Source: Martelella sp. NC20
Lineage (GTDB): Bacteria > Pseudomonadota > Alphaproteobacteria > Rhizobiales > Rhizobiaceae
Length of the DNA stretch: 64,000 nt
Direction of reading: 5' to 3'
Assembly (NCBI RefSeq): GCF_013459645.1
Contig: NZ_CP054861.1
Coordinates: 3,832,001 to 3,896,000, forward strand
The notes beneath the pieces were generated by a model. The model was not told where the DNA came from and did not search any database. It was given only the letters and a program-made list of their open reading frames with translations. Position numbers and translations under genes: made by a program. Numbering within the stretch: the first letter of the stretch is position 1; the number at the start of each line of letters is the position of its first letter. Positions 1 to 9,962 of this stretch are shown piece after piece.

Positions 1-175
1 GAGAATGTTCTTGCGGACGCGGTATTGCGCCAGCCATCTCCGCCGAAAGGCAGTCGAGCCCGAGGTCGCTCCGGGCTTAAAATCTCAATCCGATTATTCG
101 CATGGTCAGCTCAACGGCGGCATCCGCAAGCACCGCGCCCCGATGGCGCTTGCCCGGAAGCGCGCCGGGGCAAAC

Positions 176-205
176 GAAGCTCAGTCGGGCTCGACACTGA
201 GCTTC
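176..205. terminator. Inverted repeat downstream of the peptide-transport operon
   Basis: Perfect 10-bp arms (GAAGCTCAGT / ACTGAGCTTC) around a 10-nt loop, 70 bp past the amidohydrolase stop codon. No clear T-run follows on the minus strand, so a role as operon terminator is only a suggestion. The rest of bases 1-275 shows no convincing gene; a weaker hairpin (AGCCCG/CGGGCT) lies at about 57-77. Confidence 0.35.
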
Positions 206-275
206 ATTGAAATATTCCGCTGTCGGATTGGACGCCGCGCCGCACAAGGGCAGCATTGTGGCCAGATCACGGTCT

Positions 276-1670
276 TCAGCGCTTGCTGGTTTTCTCGTTC
301 CATTCCGCGCGCGCGCGTTCAATCAGGTCCGGGTCGGAGATCGCCTTGATGCCGGTGGCGGCTATGGCCTTGGCGGCGTGCACCAACGCCTTGTGGGCGG
401 CCGGGCTCTTGCCCTGGGCAACGACCTGCCAGGTATGGGGATTGGTGCCGATCGCCCAGGCCGGCGTCCAGCACTGCGCTGTGGGGATAGCCCAGCTCAC
501 GTCGCCGACATCCGTGGAGCCGGCCCGGAAATGGGAGCGCCCCTCGAAGGCTCGAAGGCCCCGGTGCAGCGGCTCTGATCCGTCGACCGGCGTATTCGAT
601 AGCGCATCGCCCTTGATCTGATAGAGCCGGATACTGCTGTCGATCGCCTCCTGGGAAAACGTCGCCTGAATATCCCTCGCGAACGCCTCATCAGCCTCGT
701 CAAACGACACGGGGCCGAGCGCGGTCATCTGCTCATGCATCGCCGTTTCGAGCGTGATGTTGGGCAGAAGGCTGTTGGTCGCCTTGCCCAGTTCCAGCTC
801 GACACTGGTTTCGGTCATCAGGGCTGCCCCTTCCGCAACCTTTTTCACCCGTTCTGCGAGCGCCCGGGCGCCGACGATCTCCGGGGCCCGGATCATGTAG
901 CGGCCGGCCGCGCGCGCCTGGACGACATTGGCCGCGACGCCGCCGGTTTCGGTGATGGCGTAATGGATCCGGCAATCAGCCGGCATGTGCTCGCGTAGGA
1001 AATTGATGCCGATATTGGTCAGTTCCAGGGCGTCGAGCGCGGAGCGTCCGAGATGGGCGGCGTTGGAGGCGTGCGCCGCGATCCCCTTGAAGCGGATGTC
1101 GTATTCGATCACGGCGAGATTGTTGGTGGAGCGCACGCCGTTGAACGGCGCGGGGTGCCAGGTCAGCGCGAGGTCGACATCGTCGAAGACCCCGGCTTCG
1201 GCCATGATCGTCTTGGCGCCGCCGCCCTCCTCTGCCGGGCAGCCATAGTAGCGCACGGTCGCCTGCAAACCGCATTTTTCGAGATGCCGGGCGAGACCGA
1301 CGGCAGCCAGAAGCGAGCCGGCGCCAAGCAGGTTGTGCCCGCAGCCATGGCCGCTCGCGCCCGGATTTTCGGCTTTCTCCTCGGCAATGCCCGCGATCTG
1401 GTTCATCCCGGCGAGAGCGTCGAATTCGCCGAGGATCGCGATCACCGGCTTGCCGCTGCCATATTCGCCGACAAAGGCGGTCTCGATGCCGACAACGCCG
1501 CGGGTCACCCGAAATCCGAATTTCTCTAGTAGCGCCGCCTGGAGCCGGGCCGACTCGAATTCCTCGAATTTCAGCTCTGCCAGGTCCCATATCCGGTCGG
1601 AGAGTTCGATGAATTCGGGCTTCAATGCCTCGATTTCATCCGCGAGTTGTTCAAGCGCCTGCTGCGTCAT
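276..1670 (-). CDS. M20 family amidohydrolase (AbgB-like)
   Basis: Predicted metal-dependent peptidase/amidase of the M20 family, closest in character to aminobenzoyl-glutamate utilisation protein B. The metal-site motifs LGEFDAL and GHGCGHN are visible in the first third, followed by an EEGGG segment and a dimerisation insert. It is about 464 aa, normal for the family, and probably cytoplasmic because no signal peptide is seen. It is the last gene of the peptide ABC operon, so it probably hydrolyses the imported amide or dipeptide. The ATG at 1670 has a weak AGGA upstream; an in-frame ATG at 1715 would add 15 residues, and the choice is uncertain. The true substrate cannot be read from the sequence. 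Confidence 0.85.
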   Translation of the reverse strand: MTQQALEQLADEIEALKPEFIELSDRIWDLAELKFEEFESARLQAALLEKFGFRVTRGVVGIETAFVGEYGSGKPVIAILGEFDALAGMNQIAGIAEEKAENPGASGHGCGHNLLGAGSLLAAVGLARHLEKCGLQATVRYYGCPAEEGGGAKTIMAEAGVFDDVDLALTWHPAPFNGVRSTNNLAVIEYDIRFKGIAAHASNAAHLGRSALDALELTNIGINFLREHMPADCRIHYAITETGGVAANVVQARAAGRYMIRAPEIVGARALAERVKKVAEGAALMTETSVELELGKATNSLLPNITLETAMHEQMTALGPVSFDEADEAFARDIQATFSQEAIDSSIRLYQIKGDALSNTPVDGSEPLHRGLRAFEGRSHFRAGSTDVGDVSWAIPTAQCWTPAWAIGTNPHTWQVVAQGKSPAAHKALVHAAKAIAATGIKAISDPDLIERARAEWNEKTSKR

Positions 1671-1803
1671 GGGGAAGGTCCTGTTTGCTGCCAAAGCAGC
1701 GGGTTTCGAGGTCATGAAAGGTCGCGCGGCCCATTTCGACGGGCCGCGTGATCATTTGTCCGAAGGGGAAGCCGCGCCGGAAAAACGGCGCGGCGTAATC
1801 GGG

Positions 1804-3345
1804 TCAGTCGACCGAGACTTCCCAGACGCGGGCATTGCCCTGCCAGACGGGCGCACCCTGGAGGCTCTCGGTCGCCGCCCAGATGTCGACCATGTCGTAC
1901 ATGAACAGGCCGGGCATATCCTCAAGCATCAGCGTGTGGAATTCGTCGAAGATCTGCTGACGCTTGTCCTGATCGGTCTCGCGATAGGCGGCGTCGAGCA
2001 ATTCGACGGCCTTCGGGTTTTCCCACATCAGCGACGTGTTTTCATCCTTGTCGCCAACGTAGAAGCTCATCATCAGCGCCGGGTCGAGGCGCGGCGAGAC
2101 CGACTGCGAGATCACCTGGTAATTGCCCGAACGGCGGCGCTCCACCTGGGTGGCGTAGTCGATCACCTCGATCTCAACGTTGAGGCCGGCCTGCTGCATC
2201 ATCGCCTGGGCGATGATCGCCGCCGGATAGCTCGGGACGTTGCCGCGACGGTTGGCGATGATGCTGATCGGCTCGCCGTTATAGCCGGCATCCTTCAGTT
2301 CCTTCTTCGCCGCCTCGATGTCGTAGGGCAGGCATTTCTGCTGGGTCTCGCTGTAATAGATCGAGTTGGTGGCGATCATCGAGCAATTGGCCGTGCCGGT
2401 TCCGTTGGAAGCGGCGGCGACGAGCTGCGGCAGATCGAGCGCCATGGCCATGGCGCGGCGAACGCCGGGGTTCGACAGAACCGGGTCGCGGGTCTGCATG
2501 TAGAACAGGTTCTTGCCATTGTTGACGGCGACGATCAGCTTGCTGTCGTCCCGATCCTCGAACTCGGGCATCAGGTCCGGCGAGATTTCGGCGAGATCGA
2601 GTGCGCCGGACTGGATGCCGGCCTTCACCGTGGAGGCATCCGGAACGACCATGAACTTGACGCCGTCGACGAGCGGCGCCTTGGCGCCGACCGTGCCGTC
2701 CGGCTTGCCGTCGTTTTCCGGCGAGACATAGGCGTCGTTCTTCGTGAGATGGACGTATTCGCCCTTCTTCCACGCGTCCCACTTGAACGGACCTGTGCCG
2801 ATCGGCTCGACAAAGCTGCCGTCATCGCCCACCGATTTCGGCGAAATGATGCCGGTGAAACCGCATTCCGGCCGCGCCATCAGACCGAGAAAGACCGCCG
2901 AGGGTTCGGCAATCGTCATCGTGACCGTGGCGTCGTCAACCTTCTCGACGCCCGTCAGCTTGACCACCCGGCTGCCGTCGAAATCCGGCAGGCAGCGCCA
3001 CTTGTTGGCCGCGTCCATGTAGCGGTTCATGGTCCAGACCACATCGTCGGCGGTCATCTTGTCGCCGTTGTGGAAGGTGACGTCATCGCGCAGCGCGAAA
3101 GTGTAGGTCAGCCCGTCTTCCGACATCGAGACCGATTTGGCGAGAAGCGGTTCGACGGCGCCGTTTTCGGTGTAGCCGACGAGCCCTTCCAGGATGTGCA
3201 TCATGATCGCATCGGTATTGCCGTCACGGTTGACGCCCGGATCGTTGGAGCGCAGGTCCGAGGAAAGCGCGACGACGATGTCGCGCGCCGCCGCCGTCTG
3301 GGTGAGCGCCGCCAGCATGACGCCGGCGAGGAGAAATTTCTTCAT
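1804..3345 (-). CDS. Peptide ABC transporter substrate-binding protein
   Basis: Periplasmic solute-binding protein of the SBP_bac_5 (DppA/OppA) class, 513 aa. The ATG at 3345 gives a typical signal peptide (MKKFLLAGVMLAALTQTAAA, cleavage near AAA/RD) and has a GAGGGA ribosome-binding site; the longer in-frame start would bury the signal. The body carries the family features LTYTFALRDDVTFHNGD and IGTGPFKW. It sits between the serine hydrolase and the amidohydrolase and should deliver the ligand to the DppB/DppC-like permeases encoded upstream. The ligand is probably a small peptide or amide compound, inferred from family and neighbours only. Confidence 0.92.
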   Translation of the reverse strand: MKKFLLAGVMLAALTQTAAARDIVVALSSDLRSNDPGVNRDGNTDAIMMHILEGLVGYTENGAVEPLLAKSVSMSEDGLTYTFALRDDVTFHNGDKMTADDVVWTMNRYMDAANKWRCLPDFDGSRVVKLTGVEKVDDATVTMTIAEPSAVFLGLMARPECGFTGIISPKSVGDDGSFVEPIGTGPFKWDAWKKGEYVHLTKNDAYVSPENDGKPDGTVGAKAPLVDGVKFMVVPDASTVKAGIQSGALDLAEISPDLMPEFEDRDDSKLIVAVNNGKNLFYMQTRDPVLSNPGVRRAMAMALDLPQLVAAASNGTGTANCSMIATNSIYYSETQQKCLPYDIEAAKKELKDAGYNGEPISIIANRRGNVPSYPAAIIAQAMMQQAGLNVEIEVIDYATQVERRRSGNYQVISQSVSPRLDPALMMSFYVGDKDENTSLMWENPKAVELLDAAYRETDQDKRQQIFDEFHTLMLEDMPGLFMYDMVDIWAATESLQGAPVWQGNARVWEVSVD

Positions 3346-3383
3346 GTTCGTCCCTCTTTGCAGTTGGTTTTCTCTGCGGGTCT

Positions 3384-4244
3384 TCAAAGTCCGGTGAAAC
3401 AGGCGCGGGCAAGCCGGCCGATCGTCTCAAGCGACACCGTATAGCCGGGAAGCCCGTCCGGCATGGTGAGCGGTACCCCGTCCGTGTAGGCGGCGAGGAT
3501 GAAAAGCGGCGCGCCGTCGCGATAGACGATGCCCGCATCCATTCGCCCGCGCTTGCCCCGACCGCCCTTGCTGGCGATCACCGTATCGAAGGGAAGGCGC
3601 GAGTGAATTCCGTAGCGCAGGACCTGCGATTTCAGCATCTTCAGCGCGAACGCCGAGAGCTCCTGCGAAATGCCGAGCCGGGCCGCAGCCGCGGCATCCG
3701 TCTGGGCGGCCAGAATGGTATCGAGCAGCATCACCTGGTCGGCCGCCGTCGTCACCGTCACCGCGTCGAGCGGGTGGTCATGCGGCAGCGCGATCGGCGG
3801 GATCAGGAAGCGGTGATGCGTGCCCGTCATGCCGATCGCCGCGCAATAGGCCGAGACCTCCTCAAGGGTGAGCCGCTCGAACACCATATGGGTGCAGACA
3901 TTGTCGGAAAGCGTGATCATGCCGGCGATCGCATCGCGGAACGACAGGACCATGCCCGGCGTCATATGGCGCAGCACGCCGCTTGCCACCTGCTCGGCGT
4001 GATGCGGCTCATAGACGATCTTCTCGTCGAAGCTCAGCCGCCCCTCCCCGACCGCCTTCAGCGCCGCCATCATGATCGAGATCTTGCGGGTCGAGGCGGA
4101 CGGGGTTTCCTCCTGCGCACCGCGTTCGATGGTTTCGCCGGTGAGCAGGTTCTGGACCTTGAAGCGCACGGTGAAATCCTGCGCGTCACAGATCTTCGCA
4201 AGCTCGGCGGCGGTCGTTTCGGTCTTTTCGGTTGTTTGCGTCAT
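3384..4244 (-). CDS. Serine hydrolase with class A beta-lactamase fold
   Basis: A 286-aa protein with the three active-site signatures of the penicillin-recognising family: S-x-x-K at Ser51-Thr-Arg-Lys54, SDN at 113-115 and KGG at 226-228 (the KTG equivalent). No signal peptide is evident, so it is likely cytoplasmic, unlike true beta-lactamases, and the Glu166 region of class A enzymes is not clearly conserved. Its start lies 2 nt from the ATPase stop, so the two are translationally linked. Being inside a peptide import operon next to an M20 amidohydrolase, it more likely acts on an imported amide or peptide than as antibiotic resistance. That function is inferred. Confidence 0.8.
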   Translation of the reverse strand: MTQTTEKTETTAAELAKICDAQDFTVRFKVQNLLTGETIERGAQEETPSASTRKISIMMAALKAVGEGRLSFDEKIVYEPHHAEQVASGVLRHMTPGMVLSFRDAIAGMITLSDNVCTHMVFERLTLEEVSAYCAAIGMTGTHHRFLIPPIALPHDHPLDAVTVTTAADQVMLLDTILAAQTDAAAAARLGISQELSAFALKMLKSQVLRYGIHSRLPFDTVIASKGGRGKRGRMDAGIVYRDGAPLFILAAYTDGVPLTMPDGLPGYTVSLETIGRLARACFTGL

Positions 4245-4245
4245 G

Positions 4246-5867
<1,622 letters not shown>

Positions 5868-5871
<4 letters not shown>

Positions 5872-6686
5872 TTCAGCCCCCTCATGCGCGGGTCGAGCCT
5901 GTCGCGCAGCGCGTCGCCCAGAAGATTGATGCCCAGCAACGTGAGCGCGATGCAGAGGCCGGGGAAGACGCCGAGCCACACGGCCTGCTCGATGAACGGC
6001 CGGCCGGCGGCCAGCATGTTGCCCCAGGTCGGCGCCGGCGGCGGCACGCCGAGGCCGAGGAAGGAGAGCGCGCTTTCCGAAAGGATTGCCCAGCCGAACA
6101 TGGTGGTCGCCAGCACCGACATCGGCGCCAGGCAATTGGGCAGGATATGGCGCAGAACGGTGTAGAACTCGCTGTTGCCCATCAGCTTCGAGGCTTCGAT
6201 GAATTCGGATTCGCGCAGCGTCATCACCACGCCGCGCACCAGCCGCGCCATCGACGGCGTATAGGCAATGCCGAGCGCGAAGATGATGCCGTACTGATTG
6301 GCGCCGAAGACGGCGAGCAGGCCAAGCGCCAGAAGAATGCCGGGAAAGGCGAGCAGCGCATTGTTGACGGCCATGATCAGCCCGTCGGTCCACCCGCGGG
6401 CATAACCGCTCACCAGCCCGATCAGCGTGCCGGCGACGACCGTGAAGGTAACCGTCAGCGTGCCGATCCAGACGCTGGCGCCGGCGCCGACCATGATCCG
6501 GCTCAAGACGTCACGGCCGAACTCGTCCGTTCCCATCCAGTGGGCGGCGCTCGGCGGCTTCAGACGGGCGACGAAATCGAGCTGCAGCGGGTTGTAAGGT
6601 GTCCAGAACACCCCGAGCAGCGCCACGATCAGCAGCAGAGCGATCAGGAATCCGCCGATCGCGGCATTATAGGAAAGTTTTCTCAT
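5868..6686 (-). CDS. Peptide ABC transporter permease, DppC type
   Basis: Inner-membrane permease, 272 aa, with an N-terminal membrane span (about 10-30) followed by the motif MGTDEFGRDVLSRI that marks the DppC/OppC branch. The cytoplasmic EAA loop is visible as EASKLMGNSEFYTVLRHI, the contact site for the ATPase. It overlaps dppB by 4 nt at its start and the ATPase by 4 nt at its end, indicating tight translational coupling. Confidence 0.93.
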
Positions 6687-7627
6687 TGTGCCGTCACCCG
6701 GGGATCAAACAGCGGATAGAACAGGTCGATGATCAGGTTGACGACGACATAGGAGAGCGCCACGAACAGCAGGCACCCCTGAATGACCGGGTAATCCCGC
6801 TGGAATATGCTGTCGACCATCAGCCGGCCGAGGCCGGGGATCGAGAACACCGTCTCAATGACGGCGATGCCGCCGAGCAGGTTGCCGAGGATCAGGCCGA
6901 TCATCGTCCAGGTCGGGCCGAAAGCGTTCTTGAAGGCATGACGCCAGAGAACGGCCATTTCGGACAATCCCTTGGCGCGGGCATGGGTGATGTAATCCAG
7001 GCGCAGCACTTCGAGCGTCGAGGCGCGGGCCATGCGCAGCAATACGCCCATCTCGTGCATCACCAGGGTCGCGACCGGCATGATGATGTAGATCAGCCCC
7101 TCGGTGAAATTGTCGCGCAGCGAGACATAGCCGAGCACCGGCAGCCAGCCGAGCTTCAGCCCGAACAGCAGGAGAAGCAGCAGGCCGAGCCAGAAGGTCG
7201 GGATCGACAGCAGGAGCGTGGCGCTTCCCACAAGCGCGAGGTCGGTGACCGAATTCTGTTTCCATGCGGCGATGATGCCGGCGGGCACGGCCAGAATGGC
7301 GGCCAGCACCACCGCAATCAGCACGATCTCGCCGCTGATCACGAAGCGCGCGGCAACCAGCGGCAGCACCGGCTCGTCATTGACGATCGATCGGCCGAGA
7401 TTGCCGGAGAGCGCGTTCTCGCTCCAGATCAGGAATTGCTGCGGCAGCGGCTTGTCGAGACCGAGCTCCGTCTGCAGTTCGGCGATCTGCCTGTCGTCGG
7501 CCATGTCGCCGAGCATCAATGCGGCCGGATCGCCGGGAATGAGCCGGATCAGGCCGAACACCGCGATCGACACGATGATGACTGTCGGTATGGCCATCGC
7601 AACGCGATGGAGGAAAAATCTCAGCAT
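6683..7627 (-). CDS. Peptide ABC transporter permease, DppB type
   Basis: Inner-membrane permease, 314 aa from the ATG at 7627, which is preceded by AGAGGGG; this start places the first membrane span at residues 8-30 as usual for DppB. The family motif RLIPGDPAALMLG follows that span, and the EAA loop reads HARAKGLSEMAVLWRHAFKNA, split here only by position. It is the first gene of the operon. About 85 bp upstream lies a palindrome that may be the LysR operator. Confidence 0.92.
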   Translation of the reverse strand: MLRFFLHRVAMAIPTVIIVSIAVFGLIRLIPGDPAALMLGDMADDRQIAELQTELGLDKPLPQQFLIWSENALSGNLGRSIVNDEPVLPLVAARFVISGEIVLIAVVLAAILAVPAGIIAAWKQNSVTDLALVGSATLLLSIPTFWLGLLLLLLFGLKLGWLPVLGYVSLRDNFTEGLIYIIMPVATLVMHEMGVLLRMARASTLEVLRLDYITHARAKGLSEMAVLWRHAFKNAFGPTWTMIGLILGNLLGGIAVIETVFSIPGLGRLMVDSIFQRDYPVIQGCLLFVALSYVVVNLIIDLFYPLFDPRVTAQ

Positions 7628-7711
7628 CAGAACCCCTCTGAGACCTGTCTTTGAAGGCGGCAGGTTTGCTTCTTGACGAAAGTATGACAAAGCGAAAAAG
7701 AACCCGCAATA

Positions 7712-7729
7712 CTATGAGAAATTTCATAG
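7712..7729. promoter_or_regulatory. Palindromic operator candidate for the LysR regulator
   Basis: CTATGA-N6-TCATAG, an 18-bp dyad in the only sizeable gap (7628-7795) between the LysR gene and the transporter operon, both on the minus strand. The ATGA-N6-TCAT core has the size and symmetry of LysR-type binding boxes. An AT-rich stretch just downstream on the minus strand could hold the -10 region, but no convincing -35/-10 pair was identified. Confidence 0.45.
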
Positions 7730-7795
7730 AAATATGCAGTAACGCCTAACTCGGCTGTATTGTCGTCAGGAACAGGATGCAGGAAAGGAGGTGAC

Positions 7796-8701
7796 CTAGC
7801 CGGACACCTGCGAGCGCTCGATCTGCCGTTTCAGCGCCGCCATCAGGCCCTTGGCGGCAAGCGACAGCGGCACGCCCTCGGCGGTCGCGATCCCGAAGCG
7901 CTGCGTCAGGCGCGGTTCGAAATTTCTCTGCACCACGGGCAGGTGCTTGTAGAGATTGGCGTAGAAGCTGCTGGCCAGCGCAATCCCCAATCCCTGGGCG
8001 GCATAGGCGCAGGCGGACGAGTTCGAATGGGTTTCGATGCGCACGTCCGCCCGCACGGCCTCTGCCTGCAGCAGCCGGTCGAGCATGACGCGGTGGGCGC
8101 GCAGCCTGCCGAGCATGATCAGCGGTTCGCCGCGCAGGTCCTCCGGCCGGATGACATCGCGTGCCGCCAGCCGGTGATCGTGATGCATGACGGCAACGCT
8201 CCGGCCCTCGGCGACGATCTCGAGCCGGATGCCCGGACTGATTTCGCCTTCATGGCGCAGAAAGCCGAAATCGATCACCCGCTGGTCGATCATCCGCTGA
8301 ATGGTCATGGTCGTCTCGAAGAAGGTCTCGACCCTGACGCCCGGAAAGCCGTCGCGGTAGTCCTTCAGCATGGCAGGCGCGAAATTCTCCCACATGCTGC
8401 TCGGAAGCCCGATGCGGACCACCTCCGTTTCGGACGCGCCGGTGCGGATTTCGTCGGCGAGCTGGCTGAAACGCGCCAGATTGAGCAGGACGGTCTTCGC
8501 TTCCGTCTCCAGGGTTCGCGCCTCGGGCGTCGGCACCAGCCGCCCCTTCACGCGCTGAAACAATGTCAGGTCGAGATCGGACTCGAGTTGCTGGATGAGA
8601 CGGCTCACGCCCGACTGGCTGAGGCCGGTGCTCTTGGCCGCGCTCATCGTCGATCCGGTCGAGAGGACCGCGCGGAAGACTTCGAGCTGCTTGATGTTCA
8701 T
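7796..8701 (-). CDS. LysR family transcriptional regulator
   Basis: A 301-aa LysR-type regulator with an N-terminal winged helix-turn-helix (residues about 3-62; STMSAAKSTGLSQSGVSRLI) and a C-terminal effector-binding domain of periplasmic-binding-protein fold. It lies directly upstream of the peptide transport operon on the same strand. By location it probably controls that operon in response to the imported compound or its product. The effector is unknown. Confidence 0.9.
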   Translation of the reverse strand: MNIKQLEVFRAVLSTGSTMSAAKSTGLSQSGVSRLIQQLESDLDLTLFQRVKGRLVPTPEARTLETEAKTVLLNLARFSQLADEIRTGASETEVVRIGLPSSMWENFAPAMLKDYRDGFPGVRVETFFETTMTIQRMIDQRVIDFGFLRHEGEISPGIRLEIVAEGRSVAVMHHDHRLAARDVIRPEDLRGEPLIMLGRLRAHRVMLDRLLQAEAVRADVRIETHSNSSACAYAAQGLGIALASSFYANLYKHLPVVQRNFEPRLTQRFGIATAEGVPLSLAAKGLMAALKRQIERSQVSG

Positions 8702-8837
8702 GCGATTTCGTCTCTTCGCGCATTGGTCTCTCTTTGACAGCTACGATATTCTCACCGCCCTGTCATGTGGCCGGCAAGATGCGGAACTGTTCCCGGGAGC
8801 GAATGGTCGCGTTTGGCGAGGTTCCGTGCAGACTTGA

Positions 8838-8990
8838 CGCGCGCTCACGCTGCCGCGAGAGACGGAAGCCTCCATCTCCGAGATCGCCTTTTCTCTCGGA
8901 TACGAGGAACACGCCAACTTCAGCGGTGCCTTCCAGCGCTGGATGGGGTGTTCGCTCACAACGTATCGGGAAAGACAGAGGCTCGCCTTC
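8838..8990 (+). pseudogene. AraC family regulator, C-terminal remnant
   Basis: Plus-strand translation gives about 45 residues that match the second helix-turn-helix of AraC/XylS proteins (SISEIAFSLGYEEHANF, then AFQRWMGCSLTTYRE). A TGA stands immediately upstream in frame at 8835 and no start codon, effector domain or first helix-turn-helix is present. It is therefore a fragment of a lost gene. The remaining bases between the LysR gene and bfr (8702-9057) show nothing else. Confidence 0.7.
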
Positions 8991-9057
8991 AGAACACAGG
9001 CGGCCTCTTTTCCGGCGGCGCTGTCGATTCATCGACTTTGGCGGCCGAGAGGCATTC

Positions 9058-9549
9058 TTACCCCTCGTCTCCCTCATCGTCTGCGAACGAAACCAGCTTG
9101 GCACTGTAGGACTTCTCGCCGAGACGCTCGATCAGATCGAGCTGAAGTTCGAGCCAGGCCTTGTGGCCCTCCTCGTCAAGCACGATCTTTTCAAACAAGG
9201 TGCGCGTACCGATATCGCCAAGCTCGGCGGCATGCTGCGCGGCCTTGGTATAAACGGCGATAGCCTCTTCCTCGTCGGCAATGTCGGATCTGAACATATC
9301 CGGCAGGTTGTCCGCCTTTTTCGGCTCCTTGTCGAAGGCAAGCTTGGGCGATGCCTTGAGGAAGAACAGTCGCTCGATGAACAGGTCGGAGTGGCCGAGT
9401 TCTTCCGTCATCTCCTCGCGCATCTTCGCGGCCATTTTCGTCAGGCCCCAATCCTCAAGCGTGTGCGCATGCAACTGATACTGATGCGCAGCCGTCATTT
9501 CCATGTTTACCGCACGCTGAAGATATTCAATCAATTTGGTGTTTTTCAT
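9058..9549 (-). CDS. bfr: Bacterioferritin, lacking the heme-ligand methionine
   Basis: Ferritin-like iron-storage protein of 163 aa, close to the usual bacterioferritin length. The di-iron ligands are in place: Glu17, Glu50-x-x-His53, the Glu93/94 region and Glu126-x-x-His129 (DEEGH). At the position of E. coli Met52, which binds the intersubunit heme, this protein has Leu51 (EELGH instead of EMKH), so it may assemble heme-free or pair with another subunit. The ATG at 9549 has AAGGA 9 nt upstream. It lies just downstream of a small membrane protein and a flavoprotein on the same strand and may be cotranscribed with them. Confidence 0.88.
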   Translation of the reverse strand: MKNTKLIEYLQRAVNMEMTAAHQYQLHAHTLEDWGLTKMAAKMREEMTEELGHSDLFIERLFFLKASPKLAFDKEPKKADNLPDMFRSDIADEEEAIAVYTKAAQHAAELGDIGTRTLFEKIVLDEEGHKAWLELQLDLIERLGEKSYSAKLVSFADDEGDEG

Positions 9550-9575
9550 CGCTGTCATCCTTTTCAGGCGGTGGT

Positions 9576-9950
9576 TCAGGACGGTCCCTGCCCTCCGGAT
9601 CGCGACCGCGGCCCGGCGATCAGTGAACCGATCGTATAGACACATATGGCCATGCCGATCGCCCCGGCAAGGGCCACGCCCAGCAGCACCAGCACATCGA
9701 CAGGCCCGCCCATATCCGATAGCTGCGAATGCGTCGTCGCCATCAGCAGCCACACGGCTGCCACCGCGCCAACCGGCATGGAGAGTTGCGCCAGCAGGAA
9801 TTTTTTCCAGCTCACGGCGCGATCCCGGATCAGGACATAGAAATAGGCCAGGGTGACAAGCACGATCAGCGCCACCATGATCCAGAACACGTAGCGACCG
9901 AAAATCTCCTCGAAAACGGCAATCATCGTGCCGATGGTCAGGTCTTTCAT
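9576..9950 (-). CDS. Small inner-membrane protein (DUF5368-like)
   Basis: A 124-aa protein with three to four predicted hydrophobic spans (about 20-40, 52-70 and 82-108), beginning MKDLTIGTMIAVFEEIFGRY. I recognise it tentatively as the DUF5368 family. It lies between the flavoprotein gene (12 nt downstream of that stop) and bfr (27 nt before it), so it is probably in one transcript with both. A role as membrane partner of the quinone-linked flavoprotein is plausible but not shown. Confidence 0.65.
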   Translation of the reverse strand: MKDLTIGTMIAVFEEIFGRYVFWIMVALIVLVTLAYFYVLIRDRAVSWKKFLLAQLSMPVGAVAAVWLLMATTHSQLSDMGGPVDVLVLLGVALAGAIGMAICVYTIGSLIAGPRSRSGGQGPS

Positions 9951-9962
9951 TGCAATTCCTCC

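Noticed and set aside
1333..3444. A plus-strand open frame of about 700 codons over the peptide-binding protein
   Set aside because: Antisense of the binding protein and amidohydrolase, with His/Arg-rich low-complexity translation typical of GC-rich shadow frames.
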